Below are positions 26,928-35,993 of a DNA stretch of 64,000 nt, in pieces. Within the stretch, counting starts at the first letter, position 1; each line of letters starts with the position of its first letter. Location of the stretch: assembly GCA_036656615.1 (NCBI GenBank), contig JAVXHY010000009.1, positions 1 to 64,000 of the forward strand. The letters run 5' to 3'. The notes beneath the pieces are model-generated. The model was not told the DNA's origin, searched no databases, and was given only the letters and a program-made list of their open reading frames with translations. Both the position numbers and the translations under genes were made by a program. The DNA comes from CAUPWF01 sp036656615. GTDB taxonomy: Bacteria; Bacillota; Clostridia; Lachnospirales; Lachnospiraceae.

Positions 26928-27374
26928 ATGAAAGTAAAATTAATAGAAACAATGAATTTTTCAGAACTAGTATCCTTATTGATAGAAGAGGGCTTAGAAC
27001 TAACTAAGAATACACCCACGCCGGAAGGAATGATTTCTTGTATTGAATTAATAGAACTTCATAGTGGGCTTCGAATAGGATGTGGCGTAGTCATAGAATA
27101 TTGCCAGGAAATCGTACTGCGGTATGTTGCGATTAAAAAAGAATTTCAGCGCAAGGGTTATGGTTCCCAGATTGTAGAACGAGCATTAGAAATAGCTAAA
27201 GAAAAAGGAGCATCCAGACTGGTTTTAACAGCCAAAGCTCCGGGATTTTATGAAAAATTGAATTTTAAAACACTGGCAGTTGCAAATTATCCGTTTGAAA
27301 ATAATTGTACAAGCTGCAAGCGATTTCATCATGGCTGTGAATCGGAAATGATGGAGTATGTTTTTGAACAATAG
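26928..27374 (+). CDS. GNAT family N-acetyltransferase
   Basis: A 148-residue acetyltransferase. Motif A is clear (L-R-Y-V-A-I-K-K-E-F-Q-R-K-G-Y-G-S-Q-I-V, the Q/R-X-X-G-X-G/A loop), followed by A-P-G-F-Y-E-K-L-N-F. A C-terminal cluster C-T-S-C-K-R-F-H-H-G-C could bind a metal and is unusual for the family. ATG 26928 with GAAGGAG upstream is chosen; the longer frame from 26880 has no ribosome site. Substrate unknown. Confidence 0.85.
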   Translation: MKVKLIETMNFSELVSLLIEEGLELTKNTPTPEGMISCIELIELHSGLRIGCGVVIEYCQEIVLRYVAIKKEFQRKGYGSQIVERALEIAKEKGASRLVLTAKAPGFYEKLNFKTLAVANYPFENNCTSCKRFHHGCESEMMEYVFEQ

Positions 27375-27389
27375 GAGAGAGGGGGGATA

Positions 27390-29123
27390 TTACGATTCTT
27401 CCTTTTTCAATTGCTCAAATAAGCTTTTTGCAAGTTTATAATCTGTGTCTTTTAAAGCGCGTGTAATATTGGTCTCTATAGATTTCTTCTTTTGTTCTTT
27501 TTCTAGATAGTCACAATCAAAATAGCGGGCGTAGATCATCTTTCTGAATTTTCTTGTACTGATTTTACGGATGGTTTTATGTTCAATAAACAAAATATAA
27601 TCCGTAGAATTTACGATGGAATAAAAATCATGTGAAATCATAAGGATTGCACCAGGGTAGTTTTTCATTGCTTGTTCCAGTGCAAGCTGTGCATAAATAT
27701 CCAAATGATTTGCAGGTTCATCAAGAAGCAAGAGATTTGCTTTGCTGGTGGCGATTTTAGCCAATTGAAGGGCGCTTTTTTCACCACCGGATAAAGTGTC
27801 TATTTTTTGATTCATAATTTCTTCTGAAAACCCATAATCCAAAAGATAAGAAGCAACTTCCTGATTTGTGTGAAAACCACAATCTAGAAATTCATTTTGT
27901 ATGGTATTGGATTCATGAAGGGTTTCGCCTTGAAGTTGGGATAAATAAGCCATTTCTATGTCTTTGTGAATTTGAATAGAATCACAGTTGTTTTCAAATA
28001 TATCATGGAGTAAGGTGGTTTTTCCGGTCCCATTGGAACCAACTAAGGCCACTTTATCTGTAGACTTTATCTCAAAATTTACATGCTCTAGAAGTTCCTC
28101 ATCAAAGGAAACATGATAATCATTTACCTTTAATACAATGGTATCTTGCAGTTCTTTATTTGGAGTAAAACAGATATTTGGCTGTTTCATATCTACAAAT
28201 GGTGATTTGATTCTTCGAGCTTCTAAACGTTCTAGCATTTTCACCCGGGCATTTAATGTTTTCCCTTTGGATACATCATAAATGCGTGTTGCATCTGCTC
28301 TTAATTTATCAACTAAAAGACTGTTTTTTTCAATCTCCAGTGTATCAGCAGCGGATAATTCCTGTAATTCGATTTTCTTTTCTAATAGAGACAGGTTGTA
28401 ATTGGTAAAATTACCATCATATTCCTGGAGCTCCATGTTTTCTAAGTGTATAATTTTATTAAAACAATGATTCAACAAATAGCGGTTATGTGTAATGATT
28501 AAGAGTGTTTCTTTGTGTGAATTGATTAAGTTTTTAAGTGCATTTATATGTTCAAAATCTAAATATGCATCTGGTTCATCCATAATCAATAAATCTGGGC
28601 TATTTAACATTTCTGTTATTATTTGTATCAGTTTGAATTCTCCACCACTTAGTTCCGACACTTTTTTATTTTGATGATTGCTTAGGTTTGCCAAGTTTAA
28701 TTTCTTTTGAATCATGCTTTCAAAATTGTCACCACCAATTGCATCAAACTGATCTAAAAGTTGTTGATATTTAACTAAAAGGGAATCCATATCTAGGGAT
28801 GTTTCCATTTCCGTATAAAGTAAGCTTAAGTCATTTTGAAGCTTTCTATATTCCGCTTCTATATATTCTAGCACAGTGAGTTCTTTTGCTTTCTCTTTTG
28901 CAGAAAACTGACTTACATACCCGATTCTGCAATTGGGGGTAAGCTCTAACGTCCCGTCAAATAAATATTTTTCAGGATTTATAATTAAATCAATCAATGT
29001 ACTCTTTCCATTTCCGCTGGTACCTATAAAAGCACAATGCTGATCGTCTTCTATAGTAAAGGAAATATGACTATATAACTCTTTTTGTGGAAATTCATAA
29101 GATAAGTTCTCAACTTTTATCAT
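27390..29123 (-). CDS. ABC-F family ATPase (ribosome-associated)
   Basis: A 577-residue protein with two ABC domains and no membrane segment. The first domain has Walker A G-T-S-G-N-G-K-S-T (34-42), signature L-S-G-G-E-F and D-E-P-D-A-Y-L-D; the second has G-S-N-G-T-G-K-T-T, L-S-G-G-E-K-S-A-L and D-E-P-A-N-H-L-D. A charged linker of about 80 residues between them is the P-site tRNA interaction motif that distinguishes functional subgroups. Members rescue stalled ribosomes or protect them from antibiotics (Vga, Lsa, Msr, OptrA groups); the linker length here is moderate, so antibiotic protection is possible but not proven. It converges on the acetyltransferase gene. Confidence 0.88.
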   Translation of the reverse strand: MIKVENLSYEFPQKELYSHISFTIEDDQHCAFIGTSGNGKSTLIDLIINPEKYLFDGTLELTPNCRIGYVSQFSAKEKAKELTVLEYIEAEYRKLQNDLSLLYTEMETSLDMDSLLVKYQQLLDQFDAIGGDNFESMIQKKLNLANLSNHQNKKVSELSGGEFKLIQIITEMLNSPDLLIMDEPDAYLDFEHINALKNLINSHKETLLIITHNRYLLNHCFNKIIHLENMELQEYDGNFTNYNLSLLEKKIELQELSAADTLEIEKNSLLVDKLRADATRIYDVSKGKTLNARVKMLERLEARRIKSPFVDMKQPNICFTPNKELQDTIVLKVNDYHVSFDEELLEHVNFEIKSTDKVALVGSNGTGKTTLLHDIFENNCDSIQIHKDIEMAYLSQLQGETLHESNTIQNEFLDCGFHTNQEVASYLLDYGFSEEIMNQKIDTLSGGEKSALQLAKIATSKANLLLLDEPANHLDIYAQLALEQAMKNYPGAILMISHDFYSIVNSTDYILFIEHKTIRKISTRKFRKMIYARYFDCDYLEKEQKKKSIETNITRALKDTDYKLAKSLFEQLKKEES

Positions 29124-29459
29124 AGTATTACCTTTCTGTTGTGACCTGTTTAAGGAAATAGTAGCATAACATCTTTTGAGAATATTTACAATTATTTTAT
29201 ATCTGAATTTGCCTAATTGTAGTACCTTTTTACTGAGATGTTAAGTCACTCGATTACTTTCTTGATTTAAGACATATTATAAACAAATGGAAATTTAATG
29301 TAAAACATGTTATAATTAAATACAATTTTAATTATTATGCTCAAATCCGTGAAATTAAAACGCTTATGAATTAATTCTTGAAACCAGTCTAAATGCGTAG
29401 ATAAGGGATGATATAATAGCAAAAGAACCATTGATCGTGAGCTATAAAAGGAGCATGTT
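29124..29459. other. Intergenic region with extended -10 promoter
   Basis: This 336-base gap separates the divergent ABC-F gene and the polymer operon. An extended -10 element, TGATATAAT (29409-29417), lies 43 bases before the first operon gene, without a good -35. I looked for a c-di-GMP riboswitch here, given the neighbouring GGDEF genes, and saw none. Otherwise it is AT-rich without recognisable structure. Confidence 0.45.
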
Positions 29460-30263
29460 ATGAAGAAGAAGAAAGATTTATACGGGAAACAAACTATTTA
29501 TTACGCCCGAACATTTCGACATTTGCAAATTTCTGCAAAGCAGGTTTTACCCTACTTCGTATTTTTTGTTCTGCCTTGTGTTTTATTATATCTGCTCTTT
29601 TATAGCAGCATTTCATGGCATCTCGCCAATAAAACTCTTTCACTTTTGTCCGTCGTGATACCTGCTGCACAAATGAATATTACAGTTGGAGAATTTTTGC
29701 CTTTTTTTGGTGGTGTTTATTCGGTTCAGCTTCCGGGTTCTATGCCATCCATAAAATTTGTTCTAATCAATATTATTGTTTCATTACTTTTGCTTTTGGC
29801 TAGTGCGGCAATGAGGAAAAGCAGCAAGGCAATGGCCATTTTTTTGAGAATGTCTCTTATTATTCATGTGATTTCCTGTGTATATTTTCTTTTTTGGGGC
29901 AAGTATTTTCCATATACGTTGTCGGATTATTCTGATTTATATATGAAGCAGCAAATTGGTATTTGGCTGGCATTTATGTTGGTGGCAGGTATGGCTACAG
30001 GTCTAACGGTACATAGTGGCCTTAAGAAACACATTACTTTTTTGGCAATTCTATTTTATTCGTTTGTCTTTGGATGCATTCGATATGTTGGCTTTTTGTT
30101 TTTACTATATAAAGCTTCTTCCCTCTATATGGCTTCTTTGTTTTTTGTACTTGGTCCTTTTTTTGATTTTTTATATCTGGTGTGCATTTATTCTTATTTC
30201 ATTAAACGAGTGATCTTACGGTATGAGACACGGAAAACGGGGGTGAATTGGCAATGGATGTAA
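29460..30263 (+). CDS. Polytopic membrane protein, first gene of polymer operon
   Basis: A 267-residue protein with about seven transmembrane helices after a basic 30-residue N-terminus, and one extracytoplasmic loop (about residues 68-95) rich in small and aromatic residues. I do not recognise the family. It overlaps the start of the glycosyltransferase gene by ten bases, so the two products probably work together, for example as the membrane channel or a modifying subunit of the synthase. AAAGGAGCATGTT precedes ATG 29460. It has no cysteine/arginine/histidine triad of exosortases. Confidence 0.75.
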   Translation: MKKKKDLYGKQTIYYARTFRHLQISAKQVLPYFVFFVLPCVLLYLLFYSSISWHLANKTLSLLSVVIPAAQMNITVGEFLPFFGGVYSVQLPGSMPSIKFVLINIIVSLLLLLASAAMRKSSKAMAIFLRMSLIIHVISCVYFLFWGKYFPYTLSDYSDLYMKQQIGIWLAFMLVAGMATGLTVHSGLKKHITFLAILFYSFVFGCIRYVGFLFLLYKASSLYMASLFFVLGPFFDFLYLVCIYSYFIKRVILRYETRKTGVNWQWM

Positions 30264-31531
30264 TCATTTTAATTCTTAAGATTTACTTTATTATTACGGT
30301 TATTATTATGCTGTGCTACATGGCACGCCATTTGTTATTTGCACTTAATCGTTTATATGGAAGACAGCGCATGTATTATAACGATATATATGATAGTGAT
30401 TTGCCCAAAATATCAGTACTGATTCCTATGCACAATGAGGAAAATGTGTTGGATTTTGTTTTGACAAGTTTGTTGGAATGCGATTATGATCGTGACAAAT
30501 TGGAAATTATTCCAATCAATGATCATTCTACAGATGCAACTGGTGAGATGTTAGATGACTATCACAGTCGTTATCCCTTTATTCGCCCCTTACATCGAAG
30601 CTCGGATGTGCGTGGAAAGCCAGCAGGACTTAATGATGCAATGGCTCTTGCAACTGGTGATGTGATGATAATTTTCGATGCAGACTATAGGCCTAGTAAG
30701 AACATGCTGCGAGCCCTTGCAACTGCCTTTTGCGATCCGGAAATTGGAGCAGTGATGGGGAGGGTGATTCCTTATAATACCAATGTAAATCTTCTGACTA
30801 GATTGTTGAATTTAGAACGTTCTGGTGGATATCAGGCGGATCAGCAGGCGCGATATAATTTGCGTCTGATGCCACAATATGGTGGTACGGTAGGTGCTTT
30901 TCGTAAGGATTTAGTTCTTGACAGTGGTGGCTTCGATACTTTTGTGTTAGCAGAGGATACGGAGCTGACTTATAGACTATATACCAAGGGGTATAAGGTA
31001 CTTTATGCTAATGATGCAGAGTGCTATGAAGAATCACCAGAGACATGGAGTGTACGTGGACGGCAGATAAGGCGCTGGTCTAGAGGACATAATGGTGTTA
31101 TGTTTCGTTACTTTATTCCAACTATTTTTTCTCGATTCCTAGGACTGCGGGAAAAATTAGATGGTATGTTTTTACTTCTGATTTATGCGGTGCCGTTTTT
31201 ACTGGCGCTGGGATTGATAGATTCATTACTTTTATTTTTCTTAGGTGAGATGCAGGTATTTCAGGGGTGGTGGATCTTGATGTTTGTTGCAGCTTATAAT
31301 TCCTATGGGAATTTCGCTCCATTTTATGAAATTGCCTCTGCATTATTAGTGGATGGTAGCCACCATGATGTTATGCTTTTGCCATTGATGGCATTTAGCT
31401 TTTATTTCTATCTGTGGAATATTGTATTGGGATTTTTCGATGCTTTGATTGATTTGGTAACAGGTCGAGCAGTGCGTTGGGCAAAAACGGAACGGTTTAA
31501 CACAGAAGAAAATAAGGAGCAGAAAATATGA
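30254..31531 (+). CDS. Processive family 2 glycosyltransferase (polysaccharide synthase)
   Basis: A 425-residue membrane enzyme. One N-terminal helix (about 4-26) precedes a GT-A domain with V-L-I-P-M-H-N-E-E, the metal-binding D-A-D (142-144), the catalytic-base motif A-E-D (233-235) and Q-I-R-R-W (271-275), the Q-X-X-R-W signature of processive synthases such as cellulose, hyaluronan and poly-GlcNAc synthases. About four helices follow and would form the export channel. ATG 30254 with GGGGGTGA upstream is chosen over TTG 30248. A UDP-GlcNAc 2-epimerase later in the operon suggests a HexNAc polymer, but the sugar cannot be assigned. No PilZ domain is present. Confidence 0.88.
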   Translation: MDVIILILKIYFIITVIIMLCYMARHLLFALNRLYGRQRMYYNDIYDSDLPKISVLIPMHNEENVLDFVLTSLLECDYDRDKLEIIPINDHSTDATGEMLDDYHSRYPFIRPLHRSSDVRGKPAGLNDAMALATGDVMIIFDADYRPSKNMLRALATAFCDPEIGAVMGRVIPYNTNVNLLTRLLNLERSGGYQADQQARYNLRLMPQYGGTVGAFRKDLVLDSGGFDTFVLAEDTELTYRLYTKGYKVLYANDAECYEESPETWSVRGRQIRRWSRGHNGVMFRYFIPTIFSRFLGLREKLDGMFLLLIYAVPFLLALGLIDSLLLFFLGEMQVFQGWWILMFVAAYNSYGNFAPFYEIASALLVDGSHHDVMLLPLMAFSFYFYLWNIVLGFFDALIDLVTGRAVRWAKTERFNTEENKEQKI

Positions 31532-34500
31532 ACATGCTGATTTGTTTTGTGGTATTGAGTTTTGTCTTAATGATTGCGCCTATTGTTGTAGCATTTATTT
31601 CATCTCGTTTAGAAAAAAGTAAACCCTTATATATTCGACAGGAGAATTCAAAAAATCCACGGTATTTTTCTATATCTTTTTGTAAAATGTTCGAGGAAGC
31701 GTGGAAGAAATATGATGGAAATGGTGTTCTGAAACTATCCAAAGAAGAACATGTGATAGAAGCGGACAAAACAGATTTATTGCCTGATACTGTTTGTGAA
31801 GAAATCGTATGTTCCTGGGGAAAGGATTTCACACCACCAGCAGGAATACAGTTTAATAAGGAGATTTATGCAAGACAGAATGCTACCCTCATTGCTGCAA
31901 AGAATATTCGAGCAATTGCCTGCCGTAAGAACCTATATATTGGTGCCAATACGCATCTGACCCGTTGGGCAGATGCATTTGGTGACGTGACTGTTGAAGA
32001 AAATTGTAATCTTGGTATCAGTGTTACCAGTAAGAATAATATACATATTGGGAAGAATTCTAGTTTTCGCCGTCTTTATGCAAAGGAAATTGTATTTGAT
32101 AAAGCAGATGAAAATAAGAAAAGCACCCAGTTAGAACGAGAATTAAAAGAAATAGAAAAAAGTTTAAATCGTAGTCAGGATGTCTACAAACAGGTAGAGC
32201 GGGGAATTCGTCAGGTAAATGAAAATAATACGGATGAAAATAAGCGCTTCAATGCGTCTATTATTACCAAGCACAAGCTTTTAATTCTCAATGGTTATTC
32301 GGTACAAGGGGATGTGCGTTCACATAAGTCTGTACGGTTGGATATAGGTGCTGTTGTTTGTGGAAATATATTTGCAGAAGGAGATGTTTTTCTAGAAAAT
32401 GGTACCCGTGTATATGGAGATATTTTCTCCCAAGGGAATATTTATATGGAAGACAATGTATCTGTAGGACAATATGGGAAAACCAAATCTGTGATAGCCA
32501 GGGGGAGTATTCGTATAGGGCATGGTTGTCAAATCTTTGGTTTTGTAAGTGCGGAAAAGGGTGGATTGTGTTGCCCGGCAGCACCTGGTATAGAAGTACC
32601 AAAAGTCAATGAGGATATGATGACAGATTTGGTTACAGTAACCGGTCATCATGTTAAGACAGATTGTATTATTTTTACAGATCCTGAAGAATTTAAAGCA
32701 TTGAGTCCATCTTGTTTTCGCAGACAGGAGAAATTGGCATCAATTATTATACCAGAAGGAGTGGAAATTATTACCCACAGCTTCTTCTATGAATGTATGA
32801 ATCTGAAGAGTGTTACACTTCCGTCCAGCTTGCGTATCATAGAGGATTTTGCATTTTATGATTGTGTGAGGCTTAGGGAAATTATATTGCCTGAGAGCAG
32901 CAGTCTTGAGAAAATCGGGATATCTGCTTTTGAGGGCTGTGTACGTCTGTCTAATTTCAAGGTTCCAGTTGGTGTGACAGATTTGGAAGAAGCTGCTTTC
33001 CGAAATTGTGAAGCACTGTCTACCATACGTTTTGACAAAGACAATATGTTGACTCAGCTTTCTTCCCATTTGTTTCAGGGATGCAGCATGTTACGAGTTT
33101 TACAACTTCCCCGTGGTGGAGAAGGAATTATTTCTATTGGCATGAGTACCTTTTATGGCTGTAAATTGTTAAGAGAGATTCCATTGTCGGAGGAACTTAC
33201 AGAAATCGGGAAATATGCGTTCTATGGTTGTGGTTATCAGCCAACGTTATCGAAGAAGAAATTAGAGGAACTATCCGCTAATGCAGTGACAAATGAAGAA
33301 CAAGCAGTAAAAAAGAAAATAAAATCTTCTCGGAAAAAGAAGTTGGTGTCCTATGTTCCTGCTATTATATTAGTGACCTGTATTATTATTTGTGCAGTAA
33401 AGATTTTTAAAATTCCTAAGAAAATTCAATGGAACCCAATCATATCCAATGCAGAAATATGGCGTGAGAAAGAATTTGCTAAAAGGCCACCGGAGATATT
33501 GCAGCCACCGAAAATTCTTCCGCTATACAAAGCAAATAAGGAATCTAATACAGAAAAATTACAGACCAAAGGTCAGGAAAATTCCACATCTTCCACACCT
33601 ATAGAGCCTGAAAAATTAATAGATATCACATCGGAATATGTAGTGCTAAATACTCGTACTATGCAGCGATATAAAGGAACTTCGGAGGGTATTGCATCGG
33701 CTAGTACAACGATAAATAAAGCGATGGGAAGCCTGCCGGAAGGAATTGGAAAATACTATTTTGCAGTACCAGATGCACTTTCTATAGAAACAGATTCCTA
33801 TGTGAAATTTTCCAATGGCTATGAACAGGCAGTACATGATTTGTATGCAGGACTGACACCAGGAATTGTTACCATAGATGCATTTCAAACATTACGCGAT
33901 CATCGTAATGAGCAAATGTTTCTCAATACAGATTATATGTGGACAACAATGGGTGCCCGTTACGCTTCCAACCAATTTCTTGATCAGCTGGGAATTACTC
34001 CGGTACCACTTTCGGATTATAAGTATGAATACGTAGCACTTTATAAAGGCGGACTTGATCCGCAGGCTCTTGGATACAAAACGAAAACCATATCGGATCG
34101 TGTGGACTTTTATATTTGGCGTCAAAAGAATACAGAACTGATAACAAAAATGGTTGAGGATAAACAAGAGAAATATCAAGCACCAACCATTGCATTGTCA
34201 CGAGGTGGATATAACATTTTCGTTGGAACAGAGTTTCAGTCTGCAGTTATGTCCGGAGATGATCAGTCGAAGAGAACTCTTCTTATGGTTGGGGGAACTA
34301 TGTCACGAGGATTGGCAGTATGGTTGACACCATACTTTAATAAGGTTATTCTATTGAATGATGAAATATTTGGTGCGGGTACAGAAACCATGCAGCAATA
34401 TATAGAACAGTATGGTGTGACGGATGTTATGATTGTAGGAGAAGCTATGAAAATAGCCTCCTTAAGAGCACAGAAAAAGCTGATAGACTGCTTTAGTCCG

Positions 34501-34536
34501 GAAGTGACAATACCAACACCTGCTCCGTTGCAGTAG
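31528..34536 (+). CDS. Transmembrane bactofilin-LRR-AlgX/DHHW-like scaffold protein
   Basis: A 1002-residue chain. After one helix (about 4-26, basic on its C-side) comes a repeated valine/glycine beta-helix (about 110-370) resembling polymer-forming bactofilins (V-Q-G-D-V-R-S..., V-Y-G-D-I-F-S-Q-G-N-I), then six BspA-type leucine-rich repeats (about 395-570, A-F-Y-D-C/A-F-E-G-C pattern). A second helix lies at about 605-625 behind a basic patch, so the first part is cytosolic and the last 370 residues are outside. This outer domain resembles AlgX/DHHW SGNH-like proteins (T-D-Y-M-W-T-T-M-G-A at 801-810) but the D-H-H-W is D-Y-M-W and the usual D-S nucleophile segment reads G-G-T-M, so it is probably inactive. 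Its ATG overlaps the synthase stop (ATGA). Confidence 0.75.
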   Translation: MNMLICFVVLSFVLMIAPIVVAFISSRLEKSKPLYIRQENSKNPRYFSISFCKMFEEAWKKYDGNGVLKLSKEEHVIEADKTDLLPDTVCEEIVCSWGKDFTPPAGIQFNKEIYARQNATLIAAKNIRAIACRKNLYIGANTHLTRWADAFGDVTVEENCNLGISVTSKNNIHIGKNSSFRRLYAKEIVFDKADENKKSTQLERELKEIEKSLNRSQDVYKQVERGIRQVNENNTDENKRFNASIITKHKLLILNGYSVQGDVRSHKSVRLDIGAVVCGNIFAEGDVFLENGTRVYGDIFSQGNIYMEDNVSVGQYGKTKSVIARGSIRIGHGCQIFGFVSAEKGGLCCPAAPGIEVPKVNEDMMTDLVTVTGHHVKTDCIIFTDPEEFKALSPSCFRRQEKLASIIIPEGVEIITHSFFYECMNLKSVTLPSSLRIIEDFAFYDCVRLREIILPESSSLEKIGISAFEGCVRLSNFKVPVGVTDLEEAAFRNCEALSTIRFDKDNMLTQLSSHLFQGCSMLRVLQLPRGGEGIISIGMSTFYGCKLLREIPLSEELTEIGKYAFYGCGYQPTLSKKKLEELSANAVTNEEQAVKKKIKSSRKKKLVSYVPAIILVTCIIICAVKIFKIPKKIQWNPIISNAEIWREKEFAKRPPEILQPPKILPLYKANKESNTEKLQTKGQENSTSSTPIEPEKLIDITSEYVVLNTRTMQRYKGTSEGIASASTTINKAMGSLPEGIGKYYFAVPDALSIETDSYVKFSNGYEQAVHDLYAGLTPGIVTIDAFQTLRDHRNEQMFLNTDYMWTTMGARYASNQFLDQLGITPVPLSDYKYEYVALYKGGLDPQALGYKTKTISDRVDFYIWRQKNTELITKMVEDKQEKYQAPTIALSRGGYNIFVGTEFQSAVMSGDDQSKRTLLMVGGTMSRGLAVWLTPYFNKVILLNDEIFGAGTETMQQYIEQYGVTDVMIVGEAMKIASLRAQKKLIDCFSPEVTIPTPAPLQ

Positions 34537-34580
34537 AATAGCACAATAAGCTTTTCATGTTCTAGAAAGGATGCTTAAAC

Positions 34581-35255
34581 ATGTTAGATGTTTACCGTAA
34601 AGAGATTAAATATATTATTTCTTTTATTGATTATATACGAGTACAAAATTATATAGGAGCATATATTCAACCTGATCCTCATAATGGGCATAATGGATAT
34701 AACGTGCGTTCTCTCTATTTTGATTCGGAACATGATGGAGATATGCAAGACGTGCTAGATGGCTTATTTGAAAAATCAAAGTTACGACTTCGTGTGTATA
34801 CACCACAAGATAAAAAGGTGAAATTGGAATTGAAGCAAAAGGCCGGTAGTGATGGACGTAAGCAAACCTTATGGATTACCCGGGAAGAAGCACAACAAAT
34901 GATACATACGAACTACAGCTTTCTCCTGGATAAAGGGGAGCCACTTGCTGTACAGTGTTACAAACGATTGACATTGGGTGCATATCGGCCAAAGGTCATT
35001 GTGGAATATAATCGTTTTGCTTATGTCTATACAAATAATAATATCCGTATTACATTTGATCGAAATGTAACATCTTGCCCTATTGTGGAAGATTTTTTAC
35101 GCCCAGCATTTGCAGAAAGATTACTTATGCCATCAGATTTGGGCGTTTTAGAGGTTAAATATGACGGATTTTTGCCTACCCCTCTCAAACAAGCATTAGA
35201 GCCAATTGACAGGCTTGCAACTTCAAATAGCAAATATTTACAAGCCAGATTATAA
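34581..35255 (+). CDS. VTC-domain protein (polyphosphate polymerase-like fold)
   Basis: A 224-residue soluble protein with the triphosphate-tunnel signature of VTC domains: K-Y-I-I near the start, R-S-L-Y-F-D-S (43-49), K-L-R-L-R-V-Y (67-73), K-L-E-L-K-Q-K (81-87) and a C-terminal L-E-V-K-Y-D. These alternating basic and acidic strands line a tunnel that in yeast Vtc4 makes polyphosphate. In bacteria the domain often lies beside DUF4956 and CotH genes, exactly as here, but its activity there is unproven. AAAGGATG precedes ATG 34581. The stop is seven bases before the DUF4956 start. Confidence 0.88.
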   Translation: MLDVYRKEIKYIISFIDYIRVQNYIGAYIQPDPHNGHNGYNVRSLYFDSEHDGDMQDVLDGLFEKSKLRLRVYTPQDKKVKLELKQKAGSDGRKQTLWITREEAQQMIHTNYSFLLDKGEPLAVQCYKRLTLGAYRPKVIVEYNRFAYVYTNNNIRITFDRNVTSCPIVEDFLRPAFAERLLMPSDLGVLEVKYDGFLPTPLKQALEPIDRLATSNSKYLQARL

Positions 35256-35262
35256 GGAGACG

Positions 35263-35946
35263 ATGATGAAAGAATTTATTCTTGATAACTTTTCAAATAT
35301 GGGAAATGCCACATTTAGTGGTGCCCTGCTCAACAATGTTGTAGCAGTACTGTTGGGACTTTTTATTATGTTTACCTATTGGGCGACTTATTCGGGTACA
35401 GCATACAGCAAGAAATTCAATGTATCTCTGGGGATGCTGTTGATTATTACTACTTTAATTATGAATGTTATTTCTAGCAATATTGCACTTTCCCTTGGTA
35501 TGGTCGGTGCACTGTCTATTATTCGTTTTCGTACAGCAGTTAAGGATGTACGAGATGCAACCTTTATTTTTTGGTGTATTGCAGCCGGTATTGCCTGTGG
35601 AATTTCCAAATATATGCCGGCATTGATTGGCTCGGTAACAATCTTTGTATTTTTGATGATATTTCGACAGGTTGGATCAGAAGATAAATATATTATTATT
35701 ATTAAAGGAACGGTTGAGTCTTTACGATCAATTGAGGGTGTCATGGGAGCATATTATTCTGGCCGAGCTCATTTACGTGCCAAAAATGTAATTGAGGATC
35801 GTGTAGACTTAGTGTATGAAGTAAGTGCAAGAACCCTTGTACGTGGCGCTAAGCGTGCAAATCAGCCCATCGAGGATGAATTGTTCCATATTGAAGGTGT
35901 TACCAGTGTGAATCAGGTGATACAATCAGACGATATGAGCCGCTAA
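35263..35946 (+). CDS. DUF4956 membrane protein
   Basis: A 227-residue protein with four transmembrane helices in the first 150 residues and a cytosolic C-terminal domain. The segment S-L-G-M-V-G-A-L-S-I-I-R-F-R-T-A-V-K-D is the characteristic DUF4956 motif, with R-D-A-T-F-I-F-W following. Function unknown; genes of this family are regularly next to VTC-domain genes, and the pair could form a membrane phosphotransfer or polyphosphate unit. ATG 35263 follows AAGGAG; ATG 35266 is equally possible. Confidence 0.88.
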   Translation: MMKEFILDNFSNMGNATFSGALLNNVVAVLLGLFIMFTYWATYSGTAYSKKFNVSLGMLLIITTLIMNVISSNIALSLGMVGALSIIRFRTAVKDVRDATFIFWCIAAGIACGISKYMPALIGSVTIFVFLMIFRQVGSEDKYIIIIKGTVESLRSIEGVMGAYYSGRAHLRAKNVIEDRVDLVYEVSARTLVRGAKRANQPIEDELFHIEGVTSVNQVIQSDDMSR

Positions 35947-35993
35947 TAGAAGGGAATTTTTGTAACTGTTAATCATACTTTCGGGAGGATGAA

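Noticed and set aside
29124..29459. c-di-GMP riboswitch upstream of the polymer operon
   Set aside because: Looked for GEMM-I and c-di-GMP-II core words in this gap and found none.
29460..30263. Exosortase-like membrane peptidase
   Set aside because: Helix number is similar, but the Cys-Arg-His catalytic pattern is not present.
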